Source of the DNA: JBHELT01 sp046262935
GTDB lineage: Bacteria > Actinomycetota > CADDZG01 > JAHWKV01
DNA length: 64,000 bases
Direction: 5' to 3'
NCBI GenBank assembly: GCA_046262935.1
Contig: JBHELT010000060.1
Location: 22,276 to 86,275 of the forward strand
This document shows, one piece after another, positions 56,156 through 64,000 of this stretch. The number at the start of each line of letters is the position of its first letter. Position 1 is the first letter of the stretch. The position numbers and the translations under genes are program-made. The notes under the pieces were generated by a model. That model saw only the letters and a list, made by a program, of their open reading frames with translations, had not been told where the DNA came from and made no database searches.

Positions 56156-56551
56156 ATGACCGCCAGAGAATCTGAAATATTGAAGGCCTTGAAGCGAATT
56201 GGGGCACGGGGGGCTCATTTCCAATTCGGGGATCTACGAAAGGCCCTAGGAGTTTCATCTGGCGATCAAAACGCAGCGGCCCGTACGTTCCAGATCTTTT
56301 CTCGCCTCATCCGTGAAGGAATGGTTGAAGTGGTGCCTGGAAAGAGAAAGAGCTACAAGTACTATCGCTTGGCGGAAGATGCAGTCCAGGAGCGGCTCGG
56401 GGCAAACGGCAGAAGGCCTGCTCAGCCCGCTAGACCCATGGTGTCTCCCCAAGTAACTCTCTCGGCTCTGGAGTTAGGAATCCACCAAGTGCTGGATCGT
56501 CTCGACCAGATCGAGACAAGGCTTGAGGAGCTGGCCAGCGCTTGGTCCTAA
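56156..56551 (+). CDS. Small winged-helix DNA-binding protein
   Basis: 131 residues. N-terminal wHTH (ESEILKALKRIGARGAHFQFGDLRKALG, then FQIFSRLIREGMVEVVPGKRKSYKYYRL), a Pro/Arg linker, and a C-terminal helix (LGIHQVLDRLDQIETRLEELA) likely for oligomerisation. I do not recognise a named family. It has its own strong promoter and precedes the SNF2 gene in convergent orientation, so it may regulate the defence cluster. Confidence 0.6.
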   Translation: MTARESEILKALKRIGARGAHFQFGDLRKALGVSSGDQNAAARTFQIFSRLIREGMVEVVPGKRKSYKYYRLAEDAVQERLGANGRRPAQPARPMVSPQVTLSALELGIHQVLDRLDQIETRLEELASAWS

Positions 56552-56620
56552 ATCTAGCCACATAGTACGCGGTTGCAACGGACCCTTTGGGGGTTTCCCA
56601 ACGACGGCTCACCCGGCCGC

Positions 56621-58786
56621 CTATGGCGTCGCCAGGCCCAACCGCTCCTGCTCCATCTGCACGATCTTGCGGGCTGCCTCGGTCTCAGAGATATCGATCG
56701 CATCCGGCGTCGCGTCCTTCAAAGCGCTCGCCCGGACGTATTCGTCGAACAACTCCGCCTTCGTTCCCAAAATTTCTAGCATCCGCTGATCCACATAGTC
56801 CTTGGCTAACAGCCGATGCGCGTGAACCCGCCTCGTCTGCCCCATACGATGGCATCGCGCAATCGCCTGGGCTTCGATGGTCGGCTTCCACTGTGGCTCC
56901 GCGAGGATCACTACCGACGCTGCCTGCATGTTGAGCCCAACACCCCCCGCCTCGATCTGGCTCACCAGTACAGCTGGCCCCCGCCTCTCCGAGAACGCAT
57001 CGACCATTGCCTGACGATCGACCGGGCGCACGCCGCCATGGATGATTCCAGCCCCCAAGCCGTCGAGCGTTGAATGAATCTTGTCGAGAACCCCTCGGAA
57101 GTACGAGAAGACCACGACTTTCCAGTCATTCGAGGCCGACTCCTCGATGATCTCGAGCAACCGTTTCAACTTCGCAGATTCAGCACCACCATTCATATAG
57201 GCGGCTTGCCGCATCGACATGAAGTTCCCGCGCGCCACCGAGTCTCGGTAAGTGCGGAAGTCTGTCTGAGACAGTTCAACCCAGTCGTCCGTAGCTAGCA
57301 GTTCTGGTAGCTCAGACAAGACATCTTCTTGATTCCTGCGCAGATACACCGGGGCGACCGCCTTCCGGAAGGCGCTAGCTCCCGCAACCCCAGCTTTGGT
57401 CTGAAGCGTTCGTGCTACTTGGGGGTTTAGCTGTTGCACAAGCGATTCGAACTCTTCGACGCGGTTCTCCATCGGCGTCCCGGTCAAGTAAAGAATGCGG
57501 TCGGCGTGAGGAGCCCACGATTGAACCGCCGTAGTCCTTTTGGCATTTGGATTCTTAATGTAATGCGCCTCATCAATGACCAATAAGGAGATGCGGCTCT
57601 CTTCGGTGAGTTGCGGTAGGGCTCCTAGCGTGCCGAACGTAGTCACCGCAACTCCGCCCTTCTTGAGCCATCTTTCAAAGGCCCAATCCCGCTCTCCACC
57701 GTGCAGCCGGTAGTTGGGCAGTTTGGTTCTTCGACCTACCTCCTGAGTCCAGTTGATGATGACGCTGGCCGGGCACACCACCAAGAAGTGCTCTTCTCCT
57801 GCAGAACGCAAGTGACCCATGACGGCTAGGGCCTCGATCGTCTTACCAAGGCCCATCTCGTCGCCGATGATGACCTTCCGTTGAACGAGTGCGAACTTTG
57901 CTCCAAAGGCTTGGTATCCGCGGAGGGATACACGAAGAAAGGAAGGGTCGAGATCTTGAGAATGTACGAGTTCGACTATCTCTTGGGGCATGAAACCGAA
58001 CGGGGAGCTTTCAAGAGTCAGGTCGGTGATCTCACCCAATACCCCCCAGAACTCGACCGAACGATGCTGATAGTCGTCCCACACCTCGCTGAGGGGACGA
58101 GATCCGTGCAGAACACTACGGATCTGTCCTTCGAGCGGGATGAATCTTTCGATCCCACCGAGCGCGGATAATCCAGATGACAGTTGATTCAACGCGACGG
58201 CTGCTTCTGCCTTACGCGTCCCCGCCGCGAAGGTTCGTTTCCAGAACGAACCCGTAACCAAAGCGGCCTCGCGTAAAGCCTCCACTCGAGCCACGTCAAT
58301 CTTAAAGCTGGCGAAGTTAGAGCGCAGATTCTGGATCCTCTCGTATCGATCGACTCCGGCTAGCAGGTCCCCATGAGCCTGAGGGCGACCATCTGGATCG
58401 AGGCGCACGCGCGCCTCGGTGATGAGAAGGCTGCGTATTTGACGAGCAGCCGCGACTGCCTTACGCGCGGTCTCCGGTCCAACGCCCGGAATAAGTTCAA
58501 GTCTTGACTGGCTCGCGTTTAACACGTCGGCTAGAGAGAGGATTCCTGCGTCCTCAATAAGGCCCAACCGGAGGCGGCCTTCGGTGACCTCACGGATCTT
58601 CTTCACTGGCATAGCGCGTAGTTGCGAGTCGGCGATTTCACTTCTTACAACATCTAGATCGCGGCGAACTTGTTGGGTGATCTCATCCGGAGACGACTCG
58701 AGTGTGTTGGCCAGCTGCAATAAGCGGGATACGTTCTTAAGCACCGCCTTACATGCCGCGGTTGTTGGAAGGCGAACGTTGCTCAC
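56621..58786 (-). CDS. SNF2-family helicase with N-terminal helix-hairpin-helix
   Basis: 721 residues from GTG 58786. N-terminal helical region with an HhH motif (LELIPGVGPETARKAV, about 97-112), then the two RecA lobes: Walker A IIGDEMGLGKTIEAL, DEAH in LLVIDEAHYIKN, TGTPMENRVEEF, and motif VI IARCHRMGQTRRVHAHRL. Motor of the Swi2/Snf2 type, translocating on double-stranded DNA. Divergent from the helicase operon at 58912 with 125 bases between starts, so the two units may share control. Confidence 0.88.
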   Translation of the reverse strand: MSNVRLPTTAACKAVLKNVSRLLQLANTLESSPDEITQQVRRDLDVVRSEIADSQLRAMPVKKIREVTEGRLRLGLIEDAGILSLADVLNASQSRLELIPGVGPETARKAVAAARQIRSLLITEARVRLDPDGRPQAHGDLLAGVDRYERIQNLRSNFASFKIDVARVEALREAALVTGSFWKRTFAAGTRKAEAAVALNQLSSGLSALGGIERFIPLEGQIRSVLHGSRPLSEVWDDYQHRSVEFWGVLGEITDLTLESSPFGFMPQEIVELVHSQDLDPSFLRVSLRGYQAFGAKFALVQRKVIIGDEMGLGKTIEALAVMGHLRSAGEEHFLVVCPASVIINWTQEVGRRTKLPNYRLHGGERDWAFERWLKKGGVAVTTFGTLGALPQLTEESRISLLVIDEAHYIKNPNAKRTTAVQSWAPHADRILYLTGTPMENRVEEFESLVQQLNPQVARTLQTKAGVAGASAFRKAVAPVYLRRNQEDVLSELPELLATDDWVELSQTDFRTYRDSVARGNFMSMRQAAYMNGGAESAKLKRLLEIIEESASNDWKVVVFSYFRGVLDKIHSTLDGLGAGIIHGGVRPVDRQAMVDAFSERRGPAVLVSQIEAGGVGLNMQAASVVILAEPQWKPTIEAQAIARCHRMGQTRRVHAHRLLAKDYVDQRMLEILGTKAELFDEYVRASALKDATPDAIDISETEAARKIVQMEQERLGLATP

Positions 58787-58911
58787 GAGAGCGGAACCCG
58801 GAGCCGCGGCCCGCCTTTGTGAATTACATGCATGTGGTTGTCAGACCCTCCCCCCAGAATGATTTCTTCAACTAGATTGTCCACTGCGGTACTGACAAGG
58901 GGAATCGGCAG
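58787..58911. other. Divergent promoter region of the helicase genes
   Basis: 125 bases between the start codons of the SNF2 gene and the operon helicase. AAGGGGAA (about 58898) serves the plus-strand ATG 58912. No clear operator or -35/-10 pair could be assigned. Confidence 0.35.
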
Positions 58912-61900
58912 ATGAGGTTAGAAGACTTAACGCCCGGGGCTCGAGTGCTCGGCATCAAGGCAAACGTGCCTGTGGGCGTGGTCCAAGTGACCTGGCACGG
59001 AACCGCCGCGCTCACACTTACATATAAGGATGATGCAGGGAACGTCGGCGACACCCTCCTTTATAGAGAGGACGAGGGAAAGCTCTCTGCCGAAACCAAA
59101 GGACCCACCTGGTCATTCGATGCCGACGGGGGCCTCTTTCGACTCGCCTCGGAAGCCCAGCGGATAAGCCTCGCCTATCTCTTCGATCCCCTGCTTGCTG
59201 TCCACACCTCTAACGTGATGCCACTTCCCCACCAGATCACCGCGGTATACGAGGAGATGCTTCCGCGCCAGCCCCTCCGCTTTCTCCTAGCCGACGACCC
59301 CGGCGCCGGCAAAACCATCATGACTGGACTCCTCATCAAGGAGTTGATTGTGAGAGGCGATGTGAAGCGCTGCTTGATCGTCCCCCCGGGCAACCTCGTG
59401 GAGCAGTGGCAGGATGAACTCCAGGACAAGTTCGACCTTAGGTTCGAGATCGTCGACCGGGCCGCTATCGAAGCCTCTTACAGCGGCAACCCATACGCTG
59501 ACAAGAACTTAGTGATTGGGCGCCTCGATCACATGTCTCGGAACGAAGAGATCCAGGCCAAGCTTTCGCAGACCGAGTGGGACCTCGTGGTCATAGATGA
59601 GGCTCACAAGATGAGCGCTCACTATTACGGGAATGAGCTAAAGGAAACCAAGCGCTACAAGCTCGGCAAACTTCTCGGTTCGCTCACCCGCCATCTTCTC
59701 CTGTTAACAGCCACCCCCCATAGTGGAGACGACATCGCTTTCCAATTATTCATGGCACTTCTCGATTCGGACCGCTTCGAGGGGAAGTTCCGCGACGGCG
59801 TTCACTCTGTCGATGCTGGCTCGATGATGCGGCGCTTAGTTAAGGAGCGACTGGTCAAGTTCGACGGGCGACCGTTGTTTCCAAAGCGTCTTGCTTACAG
59901 CCCGACATACGAACTTTCCGATGACGAAGCCCATCTTTATGAGGAGGTAACAAGTTACGTCCGCGAGGAGATGAATCGTGCGGAACGCCTCGCCAAGGAA
60001 GGAGAAGGCCGGCGTGGCAACGTGGTGGGCTTTGCGCTCACCGTTCTTCAACGCAGGCTAGCGTCATCACCCAACGCTATCTACCAGTCACTGAAACGTC
60101 GGCGGGAGCGACTCGAAGAGCGCGTCCGCGAGGAAAGCCTGCAGAAGCGCGGCATGGAGGTCGGCCTAGCGAAAGGTCTCGAGAACATCACAGAGGAGGA
60201 CCTCGATGACATGGACGATCGCCCGGACAGCGAGATCGAAGAAATCGAAGAAAAGGTCGTGGACCAAGCGTCGGCTGCGATGACCATCGCAGAACTCGAA
60301 GCGGAGATCGCGACGCTCAAGCGACTGGAAGGTCTGGCTCTCAACGTTCGTAACTCCGGCCATGACCGCAAGTGGGATGAGCTATCTGGGATCCTTCAAG
60401 ACAACCCTCATATGTTCGGCGCGTCAGGAGATCGGCGAAAGCTCATTATCTTCACCGAGCATCGGGACACGATGACCTACCTCGAGGATCGCCTCAAGCG
60501 TCTGCTAGGCAAACCCGATTCAGTCGTGGTTATCCACGGTGGCATAGGAAGGGAAGAGCGCAAGAAAACCCAGGAATTGTTTCAGAAAGACAAGGACGTG
60601 CACATCTTGGTAGCCACTGACGCGGCTGGAGAGGGTGTGAATCTTCAGCAAGCCCACCTTATGGTCAACTACGACCTACCTTGGAACCCTAACCGCATCG
60701 AGCAACGCTTTGGTCGTATTCACCGCATCGGCCAGGAGGAGGTGTGCCATCTCTGGAACCTGGTGGCTGCACAGACGCGCGAAGGGGAGGTATATCACCG
60801 CCTTCTTGCGAAGCTCGAGCGCCAACGTGAAGCCCTCGGCGGCGAGGTCTTCGATGTTCTGGGGGATGCCTTCCCAGAGCGGAGGCTGCGTGACCTTCTC
60901 ATCCAAGCGATCCGCTATGGCGACGACCCCGCGCGCCAAGAGGAGTTGAACCGGATCGTCGAAGAGGTTATGGAGACCGACCTGAAGCGTCTCATCAACG
61001 AGCGCGGTCTCGCCAGTAATCTGATGACGACCAGCGATGTCGAAGAGATCCGCATCATGATGGAGCAAGCGGAAGCTCGCCGCCTGCAGCCCCGCTACAT
61101 CAAGGCGTTCTTCACCGAGGCTTTCAAGCATCTCGGAGGGCGGATGATGGAGCGCGAGCCCGGTCGTTTTGAGATCACGCACGTTCCGAGCGACATCCGT
61201 TCCCGCGACCGACTCATTGGTATCGGGTTCCCGGTCCTACGTCGATACCATCGGGTGACATTCGAGAAGGAACTCCTGGGGGGCCGCGGAGAGATAAAGG
61301 CCGATCTGCTCGCACCCGGACATCCACTCATGACTGCGGTCATCGACGTCATCCTGGAGCGCCACCGAACCTTGTTGAAGAAAGGCACAGTGCTGGTTGA
61401 TGAGGATGATCCGTCCACGGAGCCGCGCGTTCTGCATTACCTGGAGCATTCCATCCAGGACGCCCGAACAGATTCAGACGGCCGAGCTCAAGTCGTGTCT
61501 AAGCGACTCCAGTTCGTAGAGCAAGCGGCGAATGGAGATCCACTCGTAGCGAACCATGCGCCTTATCTCGACTACCGCCCTCTCTCAGACGAAGAGACGG
61601 CACTGCGATCCAAGATACTGGAATCTTATGGACACACCGAGGAGGTCGAGGACAGCGCACTCAGCTTCGCGATCGAGCGGGCTGTCCCGGAACATCTCGG
61701 AGAGGTTAGGCCGAGGACATTCGACCGCGTCGACAAGACCATCGCTGCGGTAAGGGAGCGCCTCACCAAGGAGATCACATATTGGGATCACCGCGCTCAA
61801 GAGCTCAAGGAGCAGGAACTTGCCGGTAGGAAGCCCAAACGTACTAGCGGTTGGGCTGCTCAGAAACGTGATGAACTGCAGGAACGCATGAAGGATCGTC

Positions 61901-62409
61901 TCGCGGAGTTGGATCTACAGAAGCAGCTTTCGGCTCTTCCGCCGCGGGTTACTGGGGCCGCGATCATCGCCCCCCAAGGCTTCCTCGCCCGCTTGGGGCT
62001 CCACGCGCAACCACCTTTGACTGCGAGGGAAACCAAAGAGATCGAGCGTCGGGCGGTCGAGGCCGTCCTGCGCATCGAGAAGGAACTCGGAAGAGAGCCC
62101 AATGAGATGCCTTTCAACAACCCGGGTTATGACGTGCTCTCCAAGAGCTCCGACGGCAACCTCAGATTCATAGAGGTAAAGGGCAGGGTAGAGCGGGGAA
62201 TTGACGTTACGTTAACCGCGAACGAGTTTCGCATCTCTCAAAACAATGCCGAGAAGTCGGTCCTCGCCCTCGTCAGTGTCGGTGATACAACCGAGGACGT
62301 TAGATACCTCTATAACCCATTCGCCAGCCAGCCTGAATTGCCCTTTGCGGCCACGCGCATCACCTTTAAGTGGAGCGACATGTTTGCCATTGGCAAGCAG
62401 CCCTACTAG
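58912..62409 (+). CDS. Large SNF2/RapA-like helicase with C-terminal DUF3883
   Basis: 1165 residues. N-terminal region (1-100), helicase lobe 1 with FLLADDPGAGKTIMTGLL (about 124-141), DEAH in LVVIDEAHKMSAH and LTATPHSGDD; lobe 2 with HGGIGREERKK, VATDAAGEGVNLQQAH and RIEQRFGRIHRIGQ. A coiled insert (about 400-470) interrupts the motor, and a long helical region follows. The end has NNPGYDVLSKSSDGNLRFIEVKG, the DUF3883 pattern, in which Asp and Glu-x-Lys resemble a PD-(D/E)XK nuclease. This layout belongs to phage-defence helicases. First gene of the operon that continues to the window edge. Confidence 0.88.
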   Translation: MRLEDLTPGARVLGIKANVPVGVVQVTWHGTAALTLTYKDDAGNVGDTLLYREDEGKLSAETKGPTWSFDADGGLFRLASEAQRISLAYLFDPLLAVHTSNVMPLPHQITAVYEEMLPRQPLRFLLADDPGAGKTIMTGLLIKELIVRGDVKRCLIVPPGNLVEQWQDELQDKFDLRFEIVDRAAIEASYSGNPYADKNLVIGRLDHMSRNEEIQAKLSQTEWDLVVIDEAHKMSAHYYGNELKETKRYKLGKLLGSLTRHLLLLTATPHSGDDIAFQLFMALLDSDRFEGKFRDGVHSVDAGSMMRRLVKERLVKFDGRPLFPKRLAYSPTYELSDDEAHLYEEVTSYVREEMNRAERLAKEGEGRRGNVVGFALTVLQRRLASSPNAIYQSLKRRRERLEERVREESLQKRGMEVGLAKGLENITEEDLDDMDDRPDSEIEEIEEKVVDQASAAMTIAELEAEIATLKRLEGLALNVRNSGHDRKWDELSGILQDNPHMFGASGDRRKLIIFTEHRDTMTYLEDRLKRLLGKPDSVVVIHGGIGREERKKTQELFQKDKDVHILVATDAAGEGVNLQQAHLMVNYDLPWNPNRIEQRFGRIHRIGQEEVCHLWNLVAAQTREGEVYHRLLAKLERQREALGGEVFDVLGDAFPERRLRDLLIQAIRYGDDPARQEELNRIVEEVMETDLKRLINERGLASNLMTTSDVEEIRIMMEQAEARRLQPRYIKAFFTEAFKHLGGRMMEREPGRFEITHVPSDIRSRDRLIGIGFPVLRRYHRVTFEKELLGGRGEIKADLLAPGHPLMTAVIDVILERHRTLLKKGTVLVDEDDPSTEPRVLHYLEHSIQDARTDSDGRAQVVSKRLQFVEQAANGDPLVANHAPYLDYRPLSDEETALRSKILESYGHTEEVEDSALSFAIERAVPEHLGEVRPRTFDRVDKTIAAVRERLTKEITYWDHRAQELKEQELAGRKPKRTSGWAAQKRDELQERMKDRLAELDLQKQLSALPPRVTGAAIIAPQGFLARLGLHAQPPLTARETKEIERRAVEAVLRIEKELGREPNEMPFNNPGYDVLSKSSDGNLRFIEVKGRVERGIDVTLTANEFRISQNNAEKSVLALVSVGDTTEDVRYLYNPFASQPELPFAATRITFKWSDMFAIGKQPY

Positions 62410-62417
62410 GAGAAGCC

Positions 62418-62891
62418 ATGGCCACGTTGCTCACCGACCTTGAGATCCAGGTCCTATTCTCAGAAGTTCGCCCCTTAGGTTGGGATTATCAATCCCGCCT
62501 AAAGCTCAAGCCAAAGAGAGGGCATAGAGAACGGGAGCTTGCCATACGCGGAGATAGCGGAGGAAACTATCGGTTGATTCTTCGGCAAAGCGATGCCAAT
62601 CCCCTCGACTTCTCCGTGATAATCGCCTACAACATGCCAAGGTCGAATCAGTGGTTCCGTCTGCGTCGCTACAACGGGCGAAGCCATACTCACACAAACA
62701 CTATTGAGAAGAACAGCTTCTTCGAGTTCCATATCCACACGGCTACGGAGCGTTACCAGGGCTCAGGACTCCGCGAGGACGCGTACGCCGAGCCCACTAA
62801 CCGCTACTCGGATTTCCAGAGTGCCCTTCACATAGCGGTTGATGACCTCTTTCAAGTGCCTGAGATACCGCAAGGATCGTTGTTTTCATGA
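62418..62891 (+). CDS. Unknown protein of the helicase operon
   Basis: 157 residues from ATG 62418 with AGGAG five bases upstream, nine bases after the helicase stop. No family recognised. Beta-rich middle (RELAIRGDSGGNYRLILRQ, then DFSVIIAYNMPRSNQWFRLRRYNG) and a His-rich strand (EFHIHTATERYQGSG). Overlaps the next gene by four bases, so translation is coupled. Probably a structural or accessory component of the defence system. Confidence 0.75.
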   Translation: MATLLTDLEIQVLFSEVRPLGWDYQSRLKLKPKRGHRERELAIRGDSGGNYRLILRQSDANPLDFSVIIAYNMPRSNQWFRLRRYNGRSHTHTNTIEKNSFFEFHIHTATERYQGSGLREDAYAEPTNRYSDFQSALHIAVDDLFQVPEIPQGSLFS

Positions 62892-63706
62892 CTAGGCCCG
62901 AGGCGATCGTTAGGGAATTCAAGGAAAAGGTCGATCGCAAGATCGAGCTCATTCCCGAAGGATTGAATCGCTTTCGGGTGGTTACCCCCTTCATTTTTGA
63001 GGACGGAGACCACCTCGTGGTTGCACTGAAGGGGAGCCCTAACGGTAATGGCTGGGAACTCACGGACGAGGGCCACACATTCATGCACCTCTCCTATGAC
63101 ATCGACGAGGCCGACCTTCGGAGGGGGACCAGGCAACAGATAATCTCGAACGCTCTGGAAGCATTCGGTGTAACAGATCGACAAGGTGAACTCGCGATGC
63201 AGGTGCCAGACCTTGCATTCGGAGACGCTCTCTTCAGCTTCGTCCAAGCTCTACTTAGAGTCACGGATGTCAGCTTCCTCTCCAAAGAGCGGGTCGTTTC
63301 GACCTTCATGGAAGACTTTCAGGAGTTCATGCGGAGCCAAGTCCCTGAGGAGCGACTTGGTTTTGATTGGAGGTGGGCCGACCGCGATCCAGAAGGCAAT
63401 TACGTCGTGGATTGCCGAATCAACGGTTCGGCGCGACCGTTAATGGTTTTCGCTCTGGCGAACGATGCGCGGGTAAGAGATGCGACTATCACCCTTCACC
63501 AATTCGAGAAGTGGTCGTCGGAAGAGTCGTTGACGGCTCTGGGTCATGAGACCCGTTTGCGATCTCTTGGGATTTTCGACAATCAGGAGGAGATAAGTCG
63601 CAAGGTGTTGGCGCGCTTCACGGACGTTTGCGAACGGCAATTCTCGAGTCTGTCGGGCAACAAGAGCCGCATCGCGTCCTATCTCGCGGAAGAGTTGGAG
63701 CGATGA
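62888..63706 (+). CDS. DUF1828/DUF1829-like protein
   Basis: 272 residues. N-terminal DUF1828-like part: VVTPFIFEDGDHLVVALKG, then WELTDEGHTFMHLSYDI. The C-terminal part (about 130-272; FMEDFQEFMRSQVPEE, then YVVDCRINGSARPLMVFALANDARV) resembles DUF1829. Such proteins are found near restriction and phage-defence loci; activity is unknown. ATG 62888 overlaps the gene before, and its stop overlaps the methylase start (ATGA). Confidence 0.75.
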   Translation: MTRPEAIVREFKEKVDRKIELIPEGLNRFRVVTPFIFEDGDHLVVALKGSPNGNGWELTDEGHTFMHLSYDIDEADLRRGTRQQIISNALEAFGVTDRQGELAMQVPDLAFGDALFSFVQALLRVTDVSFLSKERVVSTFMEDFQEFMRSQVPEERLGFDWRWADRDPEGNYVVDCRINGSARPLMVFALANDARVRDATITLHQFEKWSSEESLTALGHETRLRSLGIFDNQEEISRKVLARFTDVCERQFSSLSGNKSRIASYLAEELER

Positions 63707-64000
63707 CGTACAAGAAGAAACTGATCGAAGTCGCGCTTCCGCTTGAAGCTATCAATATCGCGTGTAAGGCGGACAAGGATCGAAAGACCGGCACCATCAG
63801 AAATCTACACAAATGGTTTGCGCCGATGCCGCCACCAGCCTGGCGGGCCCTCTTGGCCGCCGCGTTGCTCGATGATCCCGGTAGCGACAGTGAACGTGAG
63901 GAGCTCTTTCAGCTAATTGAAGGACTCATCGGGAGTGATTCTCGGCCGCCCGACGCCAGGTTCGTTCGACTATTCCATGAACGGCTGGAGGCCCAGGGGA
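63703..64000 (+). CDS. DUF1156 DNA methyltransferase, 3' end beyond window
   Basis: First 99 codons only. MTYKKKLIEVALPLEAINI, then IRNLHKWFAPMPPPAWRALLAAALLDDP match the conserved opening of DUF1156-type adenine-specific methylases (COG1743). In full proteins this is followed by a SAM-binding NPPY-type domain, not reached here. Overlaps the DUF1828-like gene by four bases, completing a tightly coupled helicase-unknown-DUF1828-methylase operon. Confidence 0.78.
   Translation, partial: MTYKKKLIEVALPLEAINIACKADKDRKTGTIRNLHKWFAPMPPPAWRALLAAALLDDPGSDSEREELFQLIEGLIGSDSRPPDARFVRLFHERLEAQG

Noticed and set aside
56621..64000. DISARM or BREX assignment for the defence genes
   Set aside because: No DrmA/DrmB/DrmC, PglZ or BrxC-like protein is visible; the DUF1156 start points to another class.

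Overview
The window looks like a chromosomal contig from an actinobacterium (Actinomycetota, class uncertain). The evidence is a WhiB regulator, a DUF3499 gene, an M. tuberculosis-like mec-cysO-cysM-murI-Rv1339-rph-rdgB block (38.2-42.9 kb), and a second block resembling the Rv3240c-Rv3260c region (DUF3499, whiB, pmm, SIS isomerase, ahcY, comF, hpf, secA; 7.4-20.6 kb). No insertion sequence, rRNA operon or CRISPR array was seen. Genome-wide properties and exact taxonomy cannot be read from 64 kb.

Layout. 0-7 kb: tyrosine/homogentisate catabolism (hmgA, fahA and a relic second copy of the fahA 3' end), a lipoprotein, an orphan antitoxin with a decayed PIN toxin, a patatin and a membrane HD-GYP protein. 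7.0-7.25 kb: a probable small structured RNA with promoter and terminator. 7.4-26.9 kb: housekeeping core for mannose/hexose phosphate metabolism, SAH hydrolysis, ribosome hibernation (with a structured leader in front of hpf), secretion (secA), release factor 2 with a programmed frameshift, split transketolase, and the ftsE-ftsX-M23 division hydrolase module. 26.9-33.6 kb: MoxR-DUF58-transglutaminase operon, CtpA-type protease, smpB and tmRNA. 33.6-34.8 kb: a decayed AAA ATPase just after the tmRNA. 35-43 kb: AarF kinase, a SelD whose active site is encoded by an in-frame TGA (selenocysteine), the CysO cysteine-synthesis module, murI, rph and rdgB, then tRNA-Leu and tRNA-Lys. 43-50 kb: tRNA-His, an HTH protein wedged between tRNA genes, an oxidoreductase, a histidine kinase, tRNA-Arg, a DUF1206 protein, a metallothionein and an Erm-like methylase. 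50-52 kb: a secreted ceramidase-like protein.

From about 52.2 kb to the end the character changes to an accessory/defence island. It holds three small two-gene modules (nucleotidyltransferase/XRE, HigB/HigA, DUF4160/DUF2442), a broken RecB/Cas4-like nuclease, a winged-helix gene with its own promoter, a SNF2 helicase, and a divergent operon. That operon contains a large helicase with a C-terminal DUF3883 domain, a small unknown protein, a DUF1828-like protein and the start of a DUF1156 DNA methyltransferase. It is a helicase-methylase defence system that runs off the right edge.

Functional links. The CysO carrier, its JAMM protease and CysM form one thiocarboxylate-dependent cysteine route. 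SmpB and tmRNA form the trans-translation pair. FtsEX and the M23 protein form one divisome hydrolase unit. Several genes carry apparent frameshifts (17.3, 33.7-34.8, 45.8, 53.9 and 55 kb). Some are clearly relics in the accessory zones; others could be sequencing errors.
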